64,000 nt of DNA from Symsagittifera roscoffensis (Eukaryota > Xenacoelomorpha > Acoela > Convolutidae): contig NC_087068.1 in NCBI RefSeq assembly GCF_963678635.1, positions 4,361,079-4,425,078 of the forward strand, in the 5' to 3' direction. Of this stretch, positions 45,130 through 58,079 are shown one piece after another (position 1 is the stretch's first letter; every line of letters starts with the position of its first letter). Below the pieces are notes generated by a model that saw only the letters and a program-made list of their open reading frames with translations, had not been told where the DNA came from and ran no database searches. Both the position numbers and the translations under genes were made by a program.

Positions 45130-45343
45130 GATCGTGTTCGTCTGCACGATCAATCATTTTCCTCAAAAAACCATAAATTTTTTCTAATAATTTTGTTTTC
45201 GTATTTTTTGTCTCTATGAGCAACAGTTCATCAAACACTTTAGACTCCATGCTGTCTCCAATTGGACTTATTGTTTGATGCTTCCATCGACAAATTTTTG
45301 TGAAAACTTGAAAATTGATTTTTCTGTTACAATTTTCAAACAT
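45130..45343 (-). CDS. Unrecognised Lys/Glu-rich ORF, outward-facing, present in both arms
   Basis: On the minus strand, starting MFENCNRKINFQ and running through SKVFDELLLIETKNTKTKLLEK with coiled-coil-like spacing. A +1 frame continues to a donor-like ACG followed by GTAAGC (near 45,081). The right-arm counterpart is 55,693-55,881 on the plus strand. A one-base indel separates the frames, so it is probably decayed or mis-modelled. Function unknown. Confidence 0.2.
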
Positions 45344-45589
45344 TTTTTATAATCATTGACTGCAGATAAATTGAAATTATCAATGCAGCATATGCCACTT
45401 TTTCAAATTGAATTGTTCATAATGAGGATATTTGGAAGATCAAATATTTCGAGGAAAGTTTTTTAAAAACAATTATCAAATTGTTTTGCAAGTCAAGAAA
45501 ATGAAACAAACTATCAATATAGTGTCTGGTTGATTATTCTAGAATATTCGAGAAACTTAAGAAGAAGTTAAGAAAGATTTGGATTGAGT

Positions 45590-46930
45590 TACATATATAC
45601 TTCTATATGAAATAAAATAAACGATTACAACTAAACTCAAACATACATACCCACCAAACATATAAAGCTGCATACTTTTAAACTTAAGAAACATAAACAC
45701 ATTTTCATAATTTGCAAACTTAAATGCATACTCACAAAAAATAGTCATAGGTATTTTATTACATACATACGTTTATTCATACACATTTAAATACTTACAT
45801 AAAGTTATTCATACAAACTTACATACAAAAATAATGACATACACACTTAGTGAGTACAAACATACATACATGCATACATAAGCACAAACTTACATAAACA
45901 CATACATACATACATACTTACATACATGCATGCATACATAGATACATACAAGCGTACTTACATATATACATACAAATTTAAAGCTACTTGGAGACATTCA
46001 TACAACCATACGCACAAAATTACATACATATATGCAAAAATACTTCCATACATACAAACATTCAAAATGAAGTGTTACATAAATGTATGAATACAAACGT
46101 ACAGTCTTATACAGAAGAAGAATGCAAATAAACTACCATACATACATAAATTTTACCTACTTGCTTACATACGTTTAAACCTGCAATCAATTATACGAAA
46201 AGTGCTTACACACATGCAAAGATTTTGACTTAATGTTTCGGCTGACCTTTAAAATAGAACCCAATTTAAACACACAAACCAGCTTACATTCACTTCACAC
46301 AAAACGAATCACGCATTACAGACTGGCGTTCATACGTCTCTACATACAATCAAATAAACGTGCCTTTCATACTCAAATACGAATATGCATAAGTACTTGC
46401 CTAAAAACATACATTGATACAAAATATTTGCTTGAATTCATTCCCTCAATCAAGCGGACATGCAGTCAAGAAATCTTACTTACATAAAAACATACAAATT
46501 TACACAACTTTCAAATAATCAAATGAATACACATAAATAGTATAACATATAATAGAATACAAATAGTAGAATACAGTATAACAAATAGTAGAATACATAC
46601 AAATGAATATAACATGATAAATTACCTTTATACAAGCAAAAAGTTGTACATTTTTAGATAGATACATACAGTTTACATAAATACACACATACGCAAAGCA
46701 TATGTGCGTACATATAAACTATGCATATAGTATCTTGTCAAACCTTCACAAAAATCTAGAAACATTAGTAAAAATCAAGTTGGGTTATAGTTATTCTTCT
46801 AGTTACAATTGTTTTGGTTTACAAGCGCGTAAGGAAAAAAATTGTACTCATACATACAAACACAGCAACTTGCATACATACACGCATACACAAAAGATAT
46901 TAACTTGCATTTGCTTATAAACACAAATAC
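45590..46930. repeat. CATA-rich simple-sequence region (left arm)
   Basis: About 1.3 kb dominated by degenerate ACATACATAC tetranucleotide repeats with interspersed short unique pieces. The mirror region in the right arm (about 54,110-55,450) reads GTATGTATG. Repeat numbers differ slightly between arms. Confidence 0.85.
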
Positions 46931-49900
46931 TCACACAAAAATATAATCATTACGTTTTACATCTAGATATAATCAAATACAGTCAAAGTCGCAAGCAGAG
47001 ATTTGCAAAGAAATGCCATCTTTCAGCCAAGAAATGCCAGCTTTCATCTTTAAAAAAATAAAAAATGGTGATGAACAATTTTTTAATTTTTCTGTTGATC
47101 TCCCTAACGAATTTTCTAACGGTATCAAACTTCTACTCAAATATGACCAGTGAGTCATGAGAAGCATTTTTAGTGGTCAGAAGAAAAAACCAAGGCTTAC
47201 TAACTTGCATTGGACGGGGAAAACGTCAAAACAAGTTGAAAATTTTTTGTTCGACAGTCCGTATAGAGTTTTTTGACATATTGAAAACTGCTCTCAAGTA
47301 ATTATTTAGTTTTGTATAGAAAATTTAAGACAGTGGAAGTTTTGTTTCGAAACAAAAATTTTAGTCATTGTTTTGAGATTTATAATCTATTTAGAAAATT
47401 TAGTTTTTTCATTCATTTGTTGGTTCTGTAGATTGATATATCTTCAATTGAATATTAGGCTGCAGGTTTAACCGTAGACCAAGTTACATTGACTAGAGTT
47501 GCACATTATGTTGCTTTCTCGCTAAACCATCAAAAGATTTGATCGAAAAATTGTATTAAGTTCCGAAAAAGCTATTTAACATAGGTTCAACTGTTCTTTT
47601 TTAATCTTTTACCCCCGTATTTATGCAATATCGATCGTTTGAGTTACAGTATCTTAGAAAGTAATCTTTTAACTATGATAAAACTAACGGTAAAAGGTAT
47701 GTTTTAGAGAAAACAAAAGTTGTTCTAAGCTGGTTCAACTCATTTTTTCAGTAATAAAGAAAACTTTCAAAAAATTTTGAATTTGTGCAAAATAAACAAC
47801 TCAATCTTGTTTTATGAATTTGAATTTTCTAGAACGACCGTTTTTTAGACATGATTCTAATTAATGATTCTTAAAGAATTAAGAGCAAAAAAATTTGTTC
47901 TTTTTGTTTTATTTAACTTAGATTACAAAACGAACAGCTAAAGATTAGTAAATTCAACTTAACTATTTGAAAAAAGCAGCACAAAACATAACAGACTGAA
48001 AACTTTTCAATTGACGCCACGTAGAACAGAGATTGATGCATTCCGATCCTTTTTCTTGTATTTTGCGAGCAATTGGCGTTTACATTTGGCTAATATCGGT
48101 TGTCTGCCGACTGCTCCAAGGGCTCTTTGTTAGACTGATTTCTGCAACGAGAGTAGCAAGGTGAAGCTGGTGGCTCAATTTCCAGGCCGACTTGGGCCTC
48201 TCGAATTCCTGCGAAGATCCAATTTGATTCTACGAAAGAGGAATGCACTCATAAGGAAATGAGTAAATCTAGATCTTTGATTAGCTTAACTTTGGCTATT
48301 TGCGCTGAATCGATGATATAAACTCCGATGATCAAAAATTCATCTTTTCGGATGGCTTTTTAAACCTTATTTTCAAAAGATGTAAATAGAATTAGATAAC
48401 ACTAACGGAAAATATGTGATTAAGTGTGATCCAATTATCATTATTTGAATTTAATTGTTGTCTAATAAGGAAAGAAAATCTCCGTGAGCAGTCTTGTCAA
48501 AAATAGTACTTTCTTGAGCGGAATCAGTCAAAACTTACACATAAAGTTTTATAAAGTTTTACGGTAACGGAGAGCAAAAAGTGAATTGAAACGGGTAAAA
48601 TTATGAATCAAATGATGAAAGCACGCGCCTGCAGAGACATTGTTTATGCGTTAAAAATAGAACAAGTCTTATCATGAATTGGAAATGAAATAGCTGATAA
48701 AGATTTTGTTTTGTATAATCAAGAGCACATCTTTTCTAACTTATGATAGTAACTTTATCGACTCTTTTTCTCTTCTTCAATTTGATCAGTTTTGGACAAG
48801 AAAAAAAAGACAGCATTGTTTTGGGCTCACATTCATATCTTGTATTCAGCGGCTAATCTGAAATGAACATATAGGTTTCCCCATGTTCGATTGAGATTTA
48901 TGATTGGGTATAGATGTCAGTCCACAACCAGAAAGATTTTCAAAAAGAAACCGTTTACATTTCAACGTGATTTAGTCTTACCCGAATTTGTTTATCTGCT
49001 GGAAAACTTATCCATTTTGGCCTCGCTGTGTATGATCTATCACTGGCTGATAAGCGAATGACTCAAATAAACTAGAATTTATGTATATATGTCGGTGTTT
49101 GATTTTTTACGCGTGTTTATCGGTATGTGTAATTGTTAATTTTTATGTATATATGTTCAGAAGTGTAACAATAGCTTAAAGTAAAGCCAAAAATTAAACT
49201 CAAGGTAGCTTCGTTTCCATATTAGGGAAGAACTTCTAGAACATTTTACTAGGTGTTGTATCTTTACTATGTTCAACCAGATACTGCAAAATAATATAAT
49301 TATGTGTAAGCTGTGCATTGCATGTTCGATATTTAAATGCTATACGGTTTGCTTGTATTGGAAATGTTGTATCAGAAAAGATGTACAAGCATGTTGTTCT
49401 AAAAAGTTTTCGAATCAATTTAGGATAAATAATTGTTATTGGAAAAAAAAATTCGATGTGAAAATCAACCCAAATTCTTCTTTTTACTTATCTTCATTAT
49501 TCTAGATTGTTTTACCAGATGCTTAGTGGGTACAGATTATCAATCAGGTTTGAATACGTAAAATTAGTGCGTGTAGATAGGCATTGTAATCAGTTTTTAA
49601 TCGTAAAATAAGCACGATTAACGTCTACTTTGTATGTTTGTGGTTACATACATTTGTATATAATGATTCGTATGTATAAATTCACTTATGTGATCAAAAC
49701 TATGCCATCGGAAGTGCCACTTTAAGTAGAAAAACAATTCATCCCCAAATTTTTTTGCTGCTCTTGATTTCTGAATAGTTCACCACGTACTAAAAATTTA
49801 CCAGATACTACATTAAAACGTATTTCTATGCCTACATAGACATATAGTGTTTGATATGGTTTTACAAAACTTATCATTCATTTCTTAACCTAACTAACCC

Positions 49901-50016
49901 AATATGAGCAATTTTAATTAGTAAAAAACGACTAACTAAAATCATTTAAATTTTTGTTTCGGATTTTCAAATAATTCTCACTAGGTATTTCATATATATT
50001 GTGAAAAAACGAATGT
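46931..50016. other. Inner part of the left arm, no recognised gene
   Basis: AT-rich and fully mirrored in the right arm (51,021-54,110). ORFs at 46,973-47,167 and 49,269-49,505 are short and lack features. Confidence 0.5.
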
Positions 50017-50166
50017 TTATTTATATATGAAGTATGCGGGTATGTAAGTGTCTAAATTTGTATGATTTTTCCAACTCAATTTCGGGCTGACGCCTGTATG
50101 GGTTTGTTTATCTTTGTATAAATGAAAAAACTCAAAATGAACTAGACTTAAGTCCTGTTTTGTCAT

Positions 50167-50366
50167 NNNNNNNNNNNNNNNNNNNNNNNNNNNNNNNNNN
50201 NNNNNNNNNNNNNNNNNNNNNNNNNNNNNNNNNNNNNNNNNNNNNNNNNNNNNNNNNNNNNNNNNNNNNNNNNNNNNNNNNNNNNNNNNNNNNNNNNNNN
50301 NNNNNNNNNNNNNNNNNNNNNNNNNNNNNNNNNNNNNNNNNNNNNNNNNNNNNNNNNNNNNNNNNN
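50167..50366. other. Assembly gap (200 N)
   Basis: Exactly 200 N, likely a placeholder of unknown true size, located at the centre of the palindrome where assembly is hardest. Confidence 0.98.
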
Positions 50367-50870
50367 GGATTATCCAACGAATTTTTAAAATATTAATTTG
50401 ATAGATAGATAACTGAGTACAAGGTTTTGAAAGTCTATATGGCAAAACGTCACGAACATTGATTGCATTTAAGTGAACAACAGCAGCTTATGTGCGCATT
50501 TTGGGCGAACGTGCAATCGTCTGATTTATCAAAGATCAGCAAAACTTAGGCAAACTGAAAAAAAAATTAGAACCTGCTAATGAAGGGCATGTATATAAGT
50601 TCTAGCCTTGTTTAACAGATCAAATTTTAAGCAAAATTGATATGACCACAATAGTAAGACCAACGTGTTGCAAGATTATCAACATAGAGTAGGATTCTGT
50701 TACAGGCAGTCCTAAACAAAACCTTAAACAAACAAATAAATTCTATTTCAAAAACACTCATCCACAGCAACATTCATCTCAAACAAAAAAAATAGATGCA
50801 CCTATTTCTGAATTGTACGTGTTGTTAAACATTTAAAATTTACGTTGACGTGACACAAACAAGACTTTTC
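50367..50870. other. Sequence beside the gap without partner in the left arm
   Basis: 504 bp, AT-rich, no gene. If the palindrome continues, its complement lies in the gap; if not, this is part of a loop or core. Confidence 0.7.
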
Positions 50871-53800
50871 ATGACAAAACAGGACTTAAGTCTAGTTCAT
50901 TTTGAGTTTTTTCATTTATACAAAGATAAACAAACCCATACAGGCGTCAGCCCGAAATTGAGTTGGAAAAATCATACAAATTTAGACACTTACATACCCG
51001 CATACTTCATATATAAATAAACATTCGTTTTTTCACAATATATATGAAATACCTAGTGAGAATTATTTGAAAATCCGAAACAAAAATTTAAATGATTTTA
51101 GTTAGTCGTTTTTTACTAATTAAAATTGCTCATATTGGGTTAGTTAGGTTAAGAAATGAATGATAAGTTTTGTAAAACCATATCAAACACTATATGTCTA
51201 TGTAGGCATAGAAATACGTTTTAATGTAGTATCTGGTAAATTTTTAGTACGTGGTGAACTATTCAGAAATCAAGAGCAGCAAAAAAATTTGGGGATGAAT
51301 TGTTTTTCTACTTAAAGTGGCACTTCCGATGGCATAGTTTTGATCACATAAGTGAATTTATACATACGAATCATTATATACAAATGTATGTAACCACAAA
51401 CATACAAAGTAGACGTTAATCGTGCTTATTTTACGATTAAAAACTGATTACAATGCCTATCTACACGCACTAATTTTACGTATTCAAACCTGATTGATAA
51501 TCTGTACCCACTTAGCATCTGGTAAAACAATCTAGAATAATGAAGATAAGTAAGAAGAAGAATTTGGGTTGATTTTCACATCGAATTTTTTTTTCCAATA
51601 ACAATTATTTATCCTAAATTGATTCGAAAACTTTTTAGAACAACATGCTTGTACATCTTTTCTGATACAACATTTCCAATACAAGCAAACCGTATAGCAT
51701 TTAAATATCGAACATGCAATGCACAGCTTACACATAATTATATTATTTTGCAGTATCTGGTTGAACATAGTAAAGATACAACACCTAGTAAAATGTTCTA
51801 GAAGTTCTTCCCTAATATGGAAACAAAGCTACCTTGAGTTTAATTTTTGGCTTTACTTTAAGCTATTGTTACACTTCTGAACATATATACATAAAAATTA
51901 ACAATTACACATACCGATAAACACGCGTAAAAAATCAAACACGGACATATATACATAAATTCAAGTTTATTTGAGTCATTCGCTTATCAGCCAGTGATAG
52001 ATCATACACAGCGAGGCCAAATTGGATAAGTTTTCCAGCAGATAAACAAATTCCGGTAAGACTAAATCACGTTGAAATGTAAACGGTTTCTTTTTGAAAA
52101 TCTTTCTGGTTGTGGACTGACATCTATACCCAATCATAAACCTCAATCGAACATGGGGAAACCTATATGTTCATTTCAGATTAGCCGCTGAATACAAGAT
52201 ATGAATTTGAGCCCAAAACAATGCTGTCTTTTTTTTCTTGTCCAAAACTGATCAAATTGAAGAAGAGAAAAAGAGTCGATAAAGTTACTATCATAAGTTA
52301 GAAAAGATGTGCTCTTGATTATACAAAACAAAATCTTTATCAGCTATTTCATTTCCAATTCATGATAAGACTTGTTCTATTTTTACCGCATAAACAACGT
52401 CTCTGCAGGCGCGTGCTTTCATCATTTGATTCATAATTTTACCCGTTTCAATTCACTTTTTGCTCTCCGTTACCGTAAAACTTTATAAAGATTTATGTGT
52501 AAGTTTTGACTGATTCCGCTCAAGAAAGTACTATTTTTGACAAGACTGCTCACGGAGATTTTCTTTCCTTATTAGACAACAATTAAACTCAAATATTGAT
52601 AATTGGATCACACTTAATCACATATTTTCCGTTAGTGTTATCTAATTCTATTTATATCTTTTGAAAATAAGGTTTAAAAAGCCATCCGAAAAGATGAATT
52701 TTTGATCATCGGAGCTTATATCATCGATTCAGCGCAAATAGCCAAAGTTAAGCTAATCAAAGATCTAGATTTACTCATTTCCTTATGAGTCCATTCCTCT
52801 TTCGTAGAGTCAAATTGGATCTTCGCAGGAATTCGAGAGGCCCAAGTCGGCCTGGAAATTGAGCCACCAGCTTCACCTTGCTACTCTCGTTGCAGAAATC
52901 AGTCTAACAAAGAGCCCTTGGAGCAGTCGGCAGACAACCGATATTAGCCAAATGTAAACGCCAATTGCTCGCAAAATACAAGAAAAAGGATCGGAATGCA
53001 TCAATTTCTGTTCTACGTGGCGTCAATTGAAAAGTTTTCAGTCTGTTGTGTTTTGTGCTGCTTTTTTCAAATAGTTAAGTTGAATTTACTAATCTTTAGC
53101 TGTTCGTTTTGTAATCTAAATTAAATAAAACAAAAAGAACAATTTTTTTGCTCTTAATTCTTTAAGAATCATTAATTAGAATCATGTCTAAAAAACGGTC
53201 GTTCTAGAAAATTCAAATTCATAAAACAAGATTGAGTTGTTTATTTTGCACAAACTCAAAATTTTTTGAAAGTTTTCTTTATTACTGAAAAAATGAGTTG
53301 AACCAGCTTAGAACAACTTTTGTTTTCTCTAAAACATACCTTTTACCGTTAGTTTTATCATAGTTAAAAGATTACTTTCTAAGATACTGTAACTCAAACG
53401 ATCGATATTGCATAAATACGGGGGTAAAAGATTAAAAAAGAACAGTTGAACCTATGTTAAATAGCTTTTTCGGAACTTAATACAATTTTTCGATCAAATC
53501 TTTTGATGGTTTAGCGAGAAAGCAACATAATGTGCAACTCTAGTCAATGTAACTTGGTCTACGGTTAAACCTGCAGCCTAATATTCAATTGAAGATATAT
53601 CAATCTACAGAACCAACAAATGAATGAAAAAACTAAATTTTCTAAATAGATTATAAATCTCAAAACAATGACTAAAATTTTTGTTTCGAAACAAAACTTC
53701 CACTGTCTTAAATTTTCTATACAAAACTAAATAATTACTTGAGAGCAGTTTTCAATATGTCAAAAAACTATATACGGACTGTCGAACAAAAAATTTTCAA

Positions 53801-54109
53801 CTTGTTTTGACGTTTTCCCCGTCCAATGCAAGTTAGTAAGCCTTGGTTTTTTCTTCTGACCACTAAAAATGCTTCTCATGACTCACTGGTCATATTTGAG
53901 TAGAAGTTTGATACCGTTAGAAAATTCGTTTGGGAGATCAACAGAAAAATTTAAAAATTGTTCATCACCATTTTTTATTTTTTTAAAGATGAAAGCTGTC
54001 ATTTCTTGGCTGAAAGATGGCATTTCTTTGCAAATCTCTGCTTGCGACTTTGACTGTATTTGAATATATCTAGATGTAAAACGTAATGATTATATTTTTG
54101 TGTGAGTAT

Positions 54110-55450
54110 TTGTGTTTATAAGCAAATGCAAGTTAATATCTTTTGTGTATGCGTGTATGTATGCAAGTTGCTGTGTTTGTATGTATGAGTACAATTTTTT
54201 TCCTTACGCGCTTGTAAACCAAAACAATTGTAACTAGAAGAATAACTATAACCCAACTTGATTTTTACTAATGTTTCTAGATTTTTGTGAAGGTTTGACA
54301 AGATACTATATGCATAGTATATATGTACGCACATATGCTTTGCGTATGTGTGTATTTATGTAAACTGTATGTATCTATGTAAAAATGTACAACTTTTTTG
54401 CTTGTATAAAGGTAATTTATCATGTTATATTCATTTGTATGTATTCTACTATTTGTTATACTGTATTCTACTATTTGTATTCTATTATATGTTATACTAT
54501 TTATGTGTATTCATTTGATTATATGAAAGTTGTGAAAATTTGTATGTTTTTATGTAAGTAAGATTTCTTGACTGCATGTCCGCTTGATTGAGTGAATGAA
54601 TTTAAGCAAATATTTTGTATCAATGTATGTTTTTAGGCAAGTACTTATGCATATTCGTATTTGAGTATGAAAGGCACGTTTATTTGATTGTATGTAGAGA
54701 CGTATGAACGCCAGTCTGTAATGCGTGATTCGTTTTGTGTGAAGTGAATGTAAGCTGGTTTGTGTGTTTAAATTGGGTTCTATTTTAAAGGTCAGCCGAA
54801 ACATTAAGTCAAAATCTTTGCATGTGTGTGAGCACTTTTCGTATAATTGATTGCAGGTTTAAACGTATGTAAGCAAGTAGGTAAAATTTATGTATGTATG
54901 GTAGTTTATTTGCATTCTTCTTCTGTATAAGACTGTACGTTTGTATTCATACATTTATGTAACACTTCATTTTGAATGTTTGTATGTATGGAAGTATTTT
55001 TGCATATATGTATGTAATTTTGTGCGTATGGTTGTATGAATGTCTCCTAGTAGCTTTAAATTTGTATGTATATATGCAAGTACGCTTGTATGTATCTATG
55101 TATGCATGCATGTATGTAAGTATGTATGTATGTATGAGTTTATGTAAGTTTGTGCTTATGTATGCATGTATGTATGTTTGTACTCACTAAGTGTGTATGT
55201 CATTATTTTTGTATGTAAGTTTGTATGAATAACTTTATGTAAGTATTTAAATGTGTATGAATAAACGTATGTATGTAATAAAATACCTATGACTATTTTT
55301 GTGAGTATGCATTTAAGTTTGCAAATTATGAAAATGTGTTTATGTTTCTTAAGTTTAAAAGTATGCAGCTTTATATGTTTGGTGGGTATGTATGTTTGAG
55401 TTTAGTTGTAATCGTTTATTTTATTTCATATAGAAGTATATATGTAACTC
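54110..55450. repeat. GTATGTATG-rich simple-sequence region (right arm)
   Basis: Mirror of 45,590-46,930. The plus strand is composed of degenerate TGTATGTATG tetranucleotide repeats. Confidence 0.85.
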
Positions 55451-57906
55451 AATACAAATCTTTCTTAACTTCTTCTTAAGTTTCTCGAATATTCTACAAT
55501 AATCAACCAGACACTATATTGATAGTTTGTTTCATTTTTTTGACTTGCAAAACAATTTGATAATTGTTTTTAAAAAACTTTCCTCGAAATATTTGATCTT
55601 CCAAATATCCTCATTATGAACAATTCAATTTGAAAAAGTGGCGTATGCTGCATTGATAATTTCAATTTATCTGCAGTCAATGATTATAAAAAATGTTTGA
55701 AAATTGTAACAGAAAAATCAATTTTCAAGTTTTCACAAAAATTTGTCGATGGAAGCATCAAACAATAAGTCCAATTGGAGACAGCATGGAGTCTAAAGTG
55801 TTTGATGAACTGTTGCTCATAGAGACAAAAAATACGAAAACAAAATTATTAGAAAAAATTTATGGTTTTTTGGGAAAATGATTGATCGTGCAGACGAACA
55901 CGATCGATAGAAGAATGGTTGAAAATGACATGCGGCTGGTAGAGCTGAAGACGGTAAGCGAGCAAAGTCTGAGTGACAGATACTGTATATTTGAAGGATG
56001 ATTGACCAATCCTTAAAAAAACCACAAATTTTCAATGGTTTTCATTTCAAAAATCATAATTTTGAATCAAACTTATGAACCCACAGAAGTGAAGCAATTG
56101 TGTAATCAGATAAACAGTCAGTACAACTTTTTTAAATTCAAGATTTATTGAGTCGATAGAGCATTTTATGAAATAGCTCAAAATGCTTACGCCTTTTGTC
56201 TTTGAAATAAATAGCAAGTCTTTCTGCATTGAGGCTCAAAAATTTAATTCCTTAAAGTAAAAATGTCTAACATATTTTATTCTGGCAATTTAAACATATC
56301 TTTCTTAGTCGTTCCAGCTTAAGATAACACAACATAATTGACGTTTATCGAAATGCGTTGAAACTACAAAATGGCACTTACGAGTTTTCGGAAACTGCTG
56401 TAGCCAAATTGGTGTGAGAGCATTGCTTAGTGTGAAACAGCTATCGTCCTGACGGAATCCGAAGATTCAGGTAGAGTGTTGATCATAAGGTTTGATTGTT
56501 TTTCTTACTATTTCAAACAACTAACGGTTTTTCGAAGACAAGTTTTTTTTAATAGAGAAGACAAATTTCGATGCAAAATTGAGAAGAAATATCATGATGC
56601 GAACTGTTTTGATCCTGCTAGTGATCAGAACGTGAATGTGAAAGCTTGAATCATCTCAGACATATATTGAAAGAAAGGTTGATCTCTCAATAACACAATT
56701 AGTTGTAGATGAGTAATCAAATATTTTGGTCAAAAAGCCAACGTATTTTGAGAGGAAATAGCGTAATCATGGAAACATTCAAAAGATCAGATTCATATTA
56801 AAAAACTCAAAATTTAATTTGTTGAGCAGAGGGTTAATCAATGATAAAAACTGATAGCGCTTCAAACTTTTGAATAGAAAGCTCTTGCTAAAACCAATTT
56901 GAACTTAATTAGAAGATACTGAGAACAGTCGACCAGATTGTAGTATCAAATTAAAAAGTTATTTATTTGCATATTCTTTTAAGGGAAAAATCAAAAAATT
57001 TGGATGCTCAAATTATAACTCCGATTTCATATCAAGTTTTGAGTCTGTATTCATAACTTGTCTTAGCTTGTGTTCAGTCTTTGCCGATTGAATTTGCTCT
57101 AATTTGAATATCTGCTTTCCTTAAAAGTCGCAAATAAGTTTTCACCTGCTTTATTCGATAGTCACTCTGTTCTGTCGTATATATTGGCTTACAAATAACA
57201 GTTTTCTCCCAGTTTCTAGGTCCGCTTTGATGAATATTCTCAAAAAATCTGTTAGCACAAAACGTTAATAGGAAATACTTAACGTTTTCTAGAAGCCCCG
57301 AAAACTCTTTCCTTTTTAAAGTGGTATATGCAAGTCTTAGAAATGGCTGCAGCAAAATTAATGGGCACTTTTGGCTTGCATCAATGTTCTCGTTTTTGAA
57401 GATCTTTACCCACTTCAACTCATTAGCTCTTTCGAACTTTCAATAAAGTCAAAGCTTTTGTCATAGATTTCAGACGTTTTTTCAGTCTCCTGTAGACACG
57501 GAAAAAGGAAATGTCGAAATTTTCAAGCCAATTTCATTATTTTAGAGTTTCCAGTGTTTCGTAATTTTTCTTTGTTTTTACCTTCATTTGGCTTAAAGAA
57601 AATTTTTATTCTTATTTTGGCCAAATTGATCATTAATTTTTGCCTAAATAGAGGTGGCGGCCGCCGCACTTGACGAATTTTCCTTTCTTCGAGATTCAGC
57701 AATAAAACATGCATTTTTGAAGGAAATCGTTCACCGCAGCCAACAGTTAAGCTACGCTGCCAAAATATTGGCTTTCCTATATCCCATATAGTTTGGTTGC
57801 ATATAATAGGTATATAACGTCATTTTACATGTAAACAAGCCAATACCCCCAAACTTTAGAAGGGAAAACATGCACCAACCAAAACCTAATTCCTTTCCCG
57901 TTTCCA

Positions 57907-58065
57907 TAAAGTGGCTGGAAAATTACCAATTTTAACCCCCCTTAAAACATGCGTGCCCGAAAAAGTAGGGGCTTTAACCCCTTTGGGGGTTAAAAGTGGT
58001 AAGTACAACGGCACATCGAAAAAAAGGGGGGGTTAAAAGTGGTCATTTTCCTAGCCACTTTTACT
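57907..58065. repeat. Subterminal hairpin at the right end of the element
   Basis: Mirror of 42,980-43,140, with CAGCCAC-type and GGGGTTAAAAGTGG stems ending eight bases before the terminus. Confidence 0.75.
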
Positions 58066-58073
58066 ATACTACT

Positions 58074-58079
58074 TCATTG
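58074..58079. repeat. Right target-site duplication TCATTG
   Basis: Identical to 42,966-42,971 and single-copy in the sister unit at 59,537-59,542. Confidence 0.92.

Larger units (their letters stand above)
42972..50166 (+). repeat. Left 7.2-kb inverted arm
   Basis: Reverse complement of 50,871-58,073 to the edge of the gap, with scattered single-base differences, for example around 47,006, 49,488 and 43,436. It contains short unrecognised ORFs, a 1.3-kb CATA-rich region and a subterminal hairpin. Confidence 0.93.
42972..58073. mobile_element. Giant palindromic Polinton-like element (15.1 kb in assembly)
   Basis: Two inverted arms of about 7.2 kb with roughly 1% differences, separated by a 200-N gap and 504 bp of unpaired sequence. 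The first bases are AGTAGTATAG and the last are CTATACTACT. A 6-bp TSD (TCATTG) flanks it, and the empty site is preserved in the neighbouring duplicate. Known family features: Maverick/Polinton elements have TIRs starting with AG and 6-bp TSDs; Dada transposons also make 6-7 bp TSDs. No DNA polymerase B, integrase, ATPase or capsid ORF is visible. The gap length is probably a placeholder, so an unseen core could hold genes. Confidence 0.85.
50871..58073 (-). repeat. Right 7.2-kb inverted arm
   Basis: Mirror of 42,972-50,166. Single-base and small indel differences show that it is an independent sequence and not a copied contig. Confidence 0.93.

Noticed and set aside
45590-46930. CATA tract as a telomeric or centromeric array
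   Set aside because: The units are degenerate tetranucleotides inside a mobile-element arm and show no telomere-like G-rich hexamer or heptamer.
42972-58073. Palindrome as a pure assembly artefact
   Set aside because: Both outer junctions show the same TCATTG duplication absent from the sister copy, and the arms differ at scattered positions, which a duplicated contig would not show. The gap region itself remains unverified.
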